Source: JAMCXS01 sp964459065 (lineage in GTDB: Bacteria > Acidobacteriota > Terriglobia > UBA7540). From it: a stretch of DNA of 18,139 nt. Made by a program: the position numbers and the translations under genes. The stretch lies in contig CAYWMN010000057.1 of NCBI GenBank assembly GCA_964459065.1, forward strand, positions 1 through 18,139, read 5' to 3'. Of the stretch, positions 16,292 through 18,139 are shown one piece after another (within the stretch, counting starts at the first letter, position 1; every line of letters begins with the position of its first letter). Below the pieces are notes generated by a model. The model worked only from the letters and a program-made list of their open reading frames with translations, was not told where the DNA came from and did no database searches.

Positions 16292-16321
16292 TTGACATTT
16301 CCTGAAGCGGGATGCTAGAAA
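16292..16321 (+). promoter_or_regulatory. promoter of tRNA-Glu
   Basis: TTGACA (16292-16297) is a perfect -35 box. After 18 nt comes TAGAAA (16316-16321), preceded by TGC to make an extended -10 (TGCTAGAAA). Transcription would start near 16328, about 11 nt before the tRNA, which fits a stable-RNA promoter. Confidence 0.7.
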
Positions 16322-16338
16322 AATTGTACGGTCCCAAG

Positions 16339-16413
16339 GGCGCTATCGTCTAGGGGTTAGGACGTCAGATTCTCAATCTGGAGACCCGGGTTCGATTCCC
16401 GGTAGCGCTACCA
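16339..16413 (+). tRNA. tRNA-Glu (anticodon CUC)
   Basis: A full cloverleaf of 75 nt with encoded CCA. The acceptor stem is GGCGCTA/TAGCGCT, with a G.U closing pair, and the discriminator base is A. The D arm is GTC-TAGGGGTTAG-GAC. The anticodon stem TCAGA/TCTGG encloses loop TTCTCAA with anticodon CTC at 16372-16374, reading GAG. The T arm is CCGGG-TTCGATT-CCCGG. The GTCTAGGGGTTAGGAC D arm is typical of bacterial tRNA-Glu. Confidence 0.97.
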
Positions 16414-16808
16414 ATCCATCGATTAAATGCTTTCCAAGAAACAACCGGCTTGATAAAAGGAATCCCGGTTCAAACTCTAACAGGTCCTCATGACCGTGAG
16501 GAAGGGTTGGGTAGAGCTTGACCCAGTCTGCCTTGGTTCGAGTATCAAGACGCTTGCCTCTGTTATTAGAGGAATGCGCCAAAACTCTTGAAGGGAGGCA
16601 TGATGCACCCTCAATTCTCCACATCGATAATGACCTCCAGCTAACGCGCATAGGATGAGTTGCGCCTGCCTCCTCAAAGATAGATTCACGAGTTTTCTGC
16701 ACCATCACAATGAACATCCCCGGTGGTGACCGGCTGCCTTCGGACTCGGCGGCCCGATCTGTCGTCAACCCTGAGTTTGGAGAGCTAGCAACCGAAAAGG
16801 AGGAAGCG

Positions 16809-16934
16809 ATGAAAACCTCCAAGAATGTGGAAGAGCCCGAATGGTCCGGCGTGGGCCGGCGTTTTTTTCGAAGTGCTGGGACTGGACGGATCTTTTGCGG
16901 GCATCAAATGTGTCAAACATTGCACTTTCGTTAG
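16809..16934 (+). CDS. small ORF of unknown function, possibly frameshifted
   Basis: ATG 16809 follows AAAAGGAGG (16796-16804) at 4-nt spacing, one of the strongest ribosome binding sites in the window. The frame gives 41 aa beginning MKTSKNVEEPEWSGVGRRFF. It crosses a run of seven T (16862-16868). Removing one T would continue as EVLGLDGSFAGIKCVKHC and on to a stop at 16972-16974, giving 54 aa of more protein-like sequence. That second frame also has its own ATG at 16825 (49 aa, without a good ribosome binding site). I recognise no family. It could be a real small protein, a decayed gene, or a homopolymer sequencing error. Confidence 0.3.
   Translation: MKTSKNVEEPEWSGVGRRFFRSAGTGRIFCGHQMCQTLHFR
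16846..16868 (+). terminator. short hairpin with T7 tract
   Basis: CCGGC-GTGG-GCCGG (16846-16859) is followed after two bases by seven T (16862-16868), resembling an intrinsic terminator with a short 5-bp stem. It lies inside the small ORF that starts at 16809, so it might instead attenuate that reading frame or be coincidental. Confidence 0.4.
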
Positions 16935-17062
16935 GATTTCGCCCCATTCACAATCCGGTATCTGGCGGCACTAATTCCTGGAATCACCTGGTTGCGCCTG
17001 CTGGGTTTGCAAAGTAGTCTTGCATACGATGAGTAATCTGCCGGTTCGAGGGACACGGTGCC

Positions 17063-17092
17063 GCGGTCATGCTAAGACCGCCCCTTTCATTT
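17063..17092 (+). terminator. hairpin with T-rich tail
   Basis: GCGGTC (17063-17068), loop ATGCTAA, GACCGC (17076-17081) forms a perfect 6-bp stem, followed by CCCTTTCATTT. The tail is T-rich but interrupted. It could end a transcript running from the tRNA or the small ORF. Confidence 0.45.
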
Positions 17093-17251
17093 AATTACCT
17101 CTAGATATTTTTCGAAAAGGCAGACTCGCTTTTTGCAAGGGGAAATCGCAAGAGTGTACGGTTCCTAACCTCGACGAACGCTCGTTCCGTGTATGGCTTT
17201 GGGTGTTTTCTGAATTCCAGCCCAAATTCAGGGATGAGGGACGAGGATGAT

Positions 17252-17274
17252 CCGTGCGGCTTTTTGCCGCATGG
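17252..17274. repeat. 9-bp inverted repeat (hairpin) upstream of the protease
   Basis: CCGTGCGGC (17252-17260), loop TTTTT, GCCGCATGG (17266-17274) forms a 9-bp stem with a single G.T pair. It lies about 115 nt before the protease start and has no T-run on either flank, so it looks more like a leader RNA hairpin or a protein-binding site than a terminator. Confidence 0.45.
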
Positions 17275-17389
17275 ACACCAAAAAGGTTTCGCAGTGAATC
17301 GATTTCACAGGCCGGACTTGGGTGGTCGGGGCGGGAATGGAAGGGTTTGTCCATGGCCCTTGATGGCGAATCGTGAAGGGCTTTTGCGA

Positions 17390-18139
17390 ATGCGCAACTT
17401 TTTGCGTTTTGGGGCGTTCGCCTTAATGTTGGTAGCGGTGGGGTTTGGAAATGTAGTGTTAAGCGCCCGGCGTTTGAACGTCCAGCCGCAGTTCCGACAG
17501 GGTGTTGTTCTGATGGCTTTTGCGAGGGGTGTTTCCACACCGCGTGAAAAGGAGATTTTGTCCAGTGCCGCCGCGAGGGAAATAAGGAAAATCGGGGTTG
17601 GCGTTCACGTATTGCGCGTGGGCCGTGGGCGTGTCTTCAAAGCGATTCGATTGCTCAAGTCTTATGCGGAAGTTCGCTACGCGGAGCCGGATTACATTGA
17701 GACCGTAGCGGGCAGCGCTTCACTTGCCAACGATCCCTATATTGAGAACCAGTGGGCTGTTGAGAATACCGGGCAAGTGGTGAATGGCGTCGGCGGGACA
17801 GCCGGAGCTGACGAACGGGCGAATGCAGCGTGGGCGGTTACGACCGGGACAAACTCCGTGGTCGTTGCGGTCCTTGATACCGGCGTCCAATATTCGCACC
17901 CCGACCTGGCCGCCAATATGTGGAACAATCCCGGAGGAATCGGCGGATGTGCCGCCGGCACGCATGGCTACAACGTTCTGAGCAATAATTGTGACCCGAT
18001 GGACGACGACACGGCCTATGGCGGACATGGAACGCATGTGGCCGGCATTATCGGCGCAGTCGGCAATAACTCAGCCGGTGTTGCCGGCGTGAACTGGACC
18101 ACCAGCATTATGGCGGTGAAATGGGTAGCAAGCGACGGC
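17390..18139 (+). CDS. exported subtilisin-like (S8) serine protease, N-terminal part
   Basis: A partial gene running off the right edge (250 codons visible). The signal peptide is MRNFLRFGAFALMLVAVGFG, with likely cleavage near LSA at about residue 26. A propeptide-like domain (about 35-105) resembles the fervidolysin-type N-terminal prodomain that ends in YAEPDYIE before the catalytic part. After NDPYIENQWAVENTGQ comes the S8 domain: catalytic Asp in VAVLDTGVQYSHPDL (about residue 163) and catalytic His in GGHGTHVAGI (about residue 210). The catalytic Ser region is outside the window. Secreted protease that probably degrades external protein. ATG 17390 is preferred because GAAGGG lies 9 nt upstream and it gives a clean signal peptide; ATG 17363 and earlier in-frame starts are possible because the frame stays open upstream. 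Confidence 0.92.
   Translation, partial: MRNFLRFGAFALMLVAVGFGNVVLSARRLNVQPQFRQGVVLMAFARGVSTPREKEILSSAAAREIRKIGVGVHVLRVGRGRVFKAIRLLKSYAEVRYAEPDYIETVAGSASLANDPYIENQWAVENTGQVVNGVGGTAGADERANAAWAVTTGTNSVVVAVLDTGVQYSHPDLAANMWNNPGGIGGCAAGTHGYNVLSNNCDPMDDDTAYGGHGTHVAGIIGAVGNNSAGVAGVNWTTSIMAVKWVASDG

Larger units (their letters stand above)
16414..17389. other. long intergenic interval, tRNA-Glu to S8 protease
   Basis: This stretch of about 976 nt holds no convincing large gene on either strand. It contains a small ORF with a strong ribosome binding site (16809), a short hairpin with a T7 tract (16846-16868), a 6-bp hairpin with a T-rich tail (17063-17092) and a 9-bp hairpin (17252-17274). It is locally more AT-rich (around 17085-17140) than the flanking genes. 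Antisense frames of about 149 codons at 16373-16822 and 17091-17540 lack coding character; the first includes the tRNA complement. The right half may be a long leader of the protease gene, which has no stops in its own frame for some way upstream. Confidence 0.6.

Noticed and set aside
16388..16480. T-arm-like sequence (CCCGGTTCAAACTC) after the tRNA as a possible attachment-site duplication
   Set aside because: It does not duplicate the real tRNA 3' end, no integrase is present in the window, and the resemblance is limited to the general T-loop consensus.
16373..16822. Minus-strand 149-codon ORF ending in LVALPGIEPGSPD
   Set aside because: Its C-terminus is the complement of tRNA-Glu. ALPGIEPG-like ends are a known artefact of tRNA antisense translation, and the rest has no recognisable domain.
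17093..17300. Possible c-di-GMP or other known riboswitch before the S8 protease
   Set aside because: No GEMM core or other consensus riboswitch elements could be matched by eye; only isolated hairpins are visible.
17091..17540. Minus-strand 149-codon ORF antisense to the protease start
   Set aside because: Low-complexity Ser/Pro/Arg/His composition, no domain, and it overlaps the signal peptide and propeptide of the better supported S8 gene.
1..18139. CRISPR array, insertion sequence, prophage, toxin-antitoxin or defence system
   Set aside because: No spaced direct repeats, transposase, integrase or effector motifs were found in the frames read.

Overview
The window is a run of same-strand (+) chromosomal genes of mostly housekeeping and cell-envelope character, with one tRNA and a truncated secreted protease at the right edge. 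Composition is moderately GC-rich and most starts are ATG, GTG or TTG behind ordinary ribosome binding sites. The gene content (a DUF4845-like protein beside a bifunctional PBP, NfeD plus slipin, SPOR protein, Lnt, a short archaeal/Thermotoga-type AhcY after MetK, TldD/TldE, a large S8 protease with a propeptide) suggests a Gram-negative, probably Acidobacteriota. That assignment is an inference from gene style; there is no rRNA to confirm it.

Layout. 1-2983: the possible end of an upstream gene overlapping (ATGA) a small one-TM DUF4845-like protein, then a class A penicillin-binding protein (PBP1b type). 3048-6075: an extended -10 promoter, then an exported TPR protein overlapping by 4 bp an NfeD-family membrane serine protease. 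6144-10507: slipin (SPFH), SPOR-domain protein, apolipoprotein N-acyltransferase and peptide release factor 2 in a tight row; prfB carries the classical programmed +1 frameshift. 10508-13134: a leader with a palindrome, then metK and ahcY overlapping by one base. 13135-16173: spacer with a GC-rich hairpin, then tldD and tldE. 16292-16413: promoter and tRNA-Glu(CUC). 16414-17389: almost 1 kb without a convincing large gene, but with a well-led small ORF over a T7 tract and several hairpins. 17390-18139: the N-terminal part of an exported subtilisin-like protease, cut off before its catalytic Ser.

How they fit together. The left two thirds is an envelope block: peptidoglycan synthesis (PBP1), peptidoglycan binding (SPOR), membrane microdomain and proteolysis (slipin plus NfeD, a known partner pair) and lipoprotein maturation (Lnt). 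metK and ahcY form two steps of the activated-methyl cycle: SAM synthesis and removal of S-adenosylhomocysteine. TldD and TldE form a heteromeric metalloprotease for unfolded or modified peptides.

I see no CRISPR array, insertion sequence, prophage or defence system. The parts least explained by known genes are the 16.4-17.4 kb interval, the metK leader palindrome and the basic C-terminal tail of the PBP.
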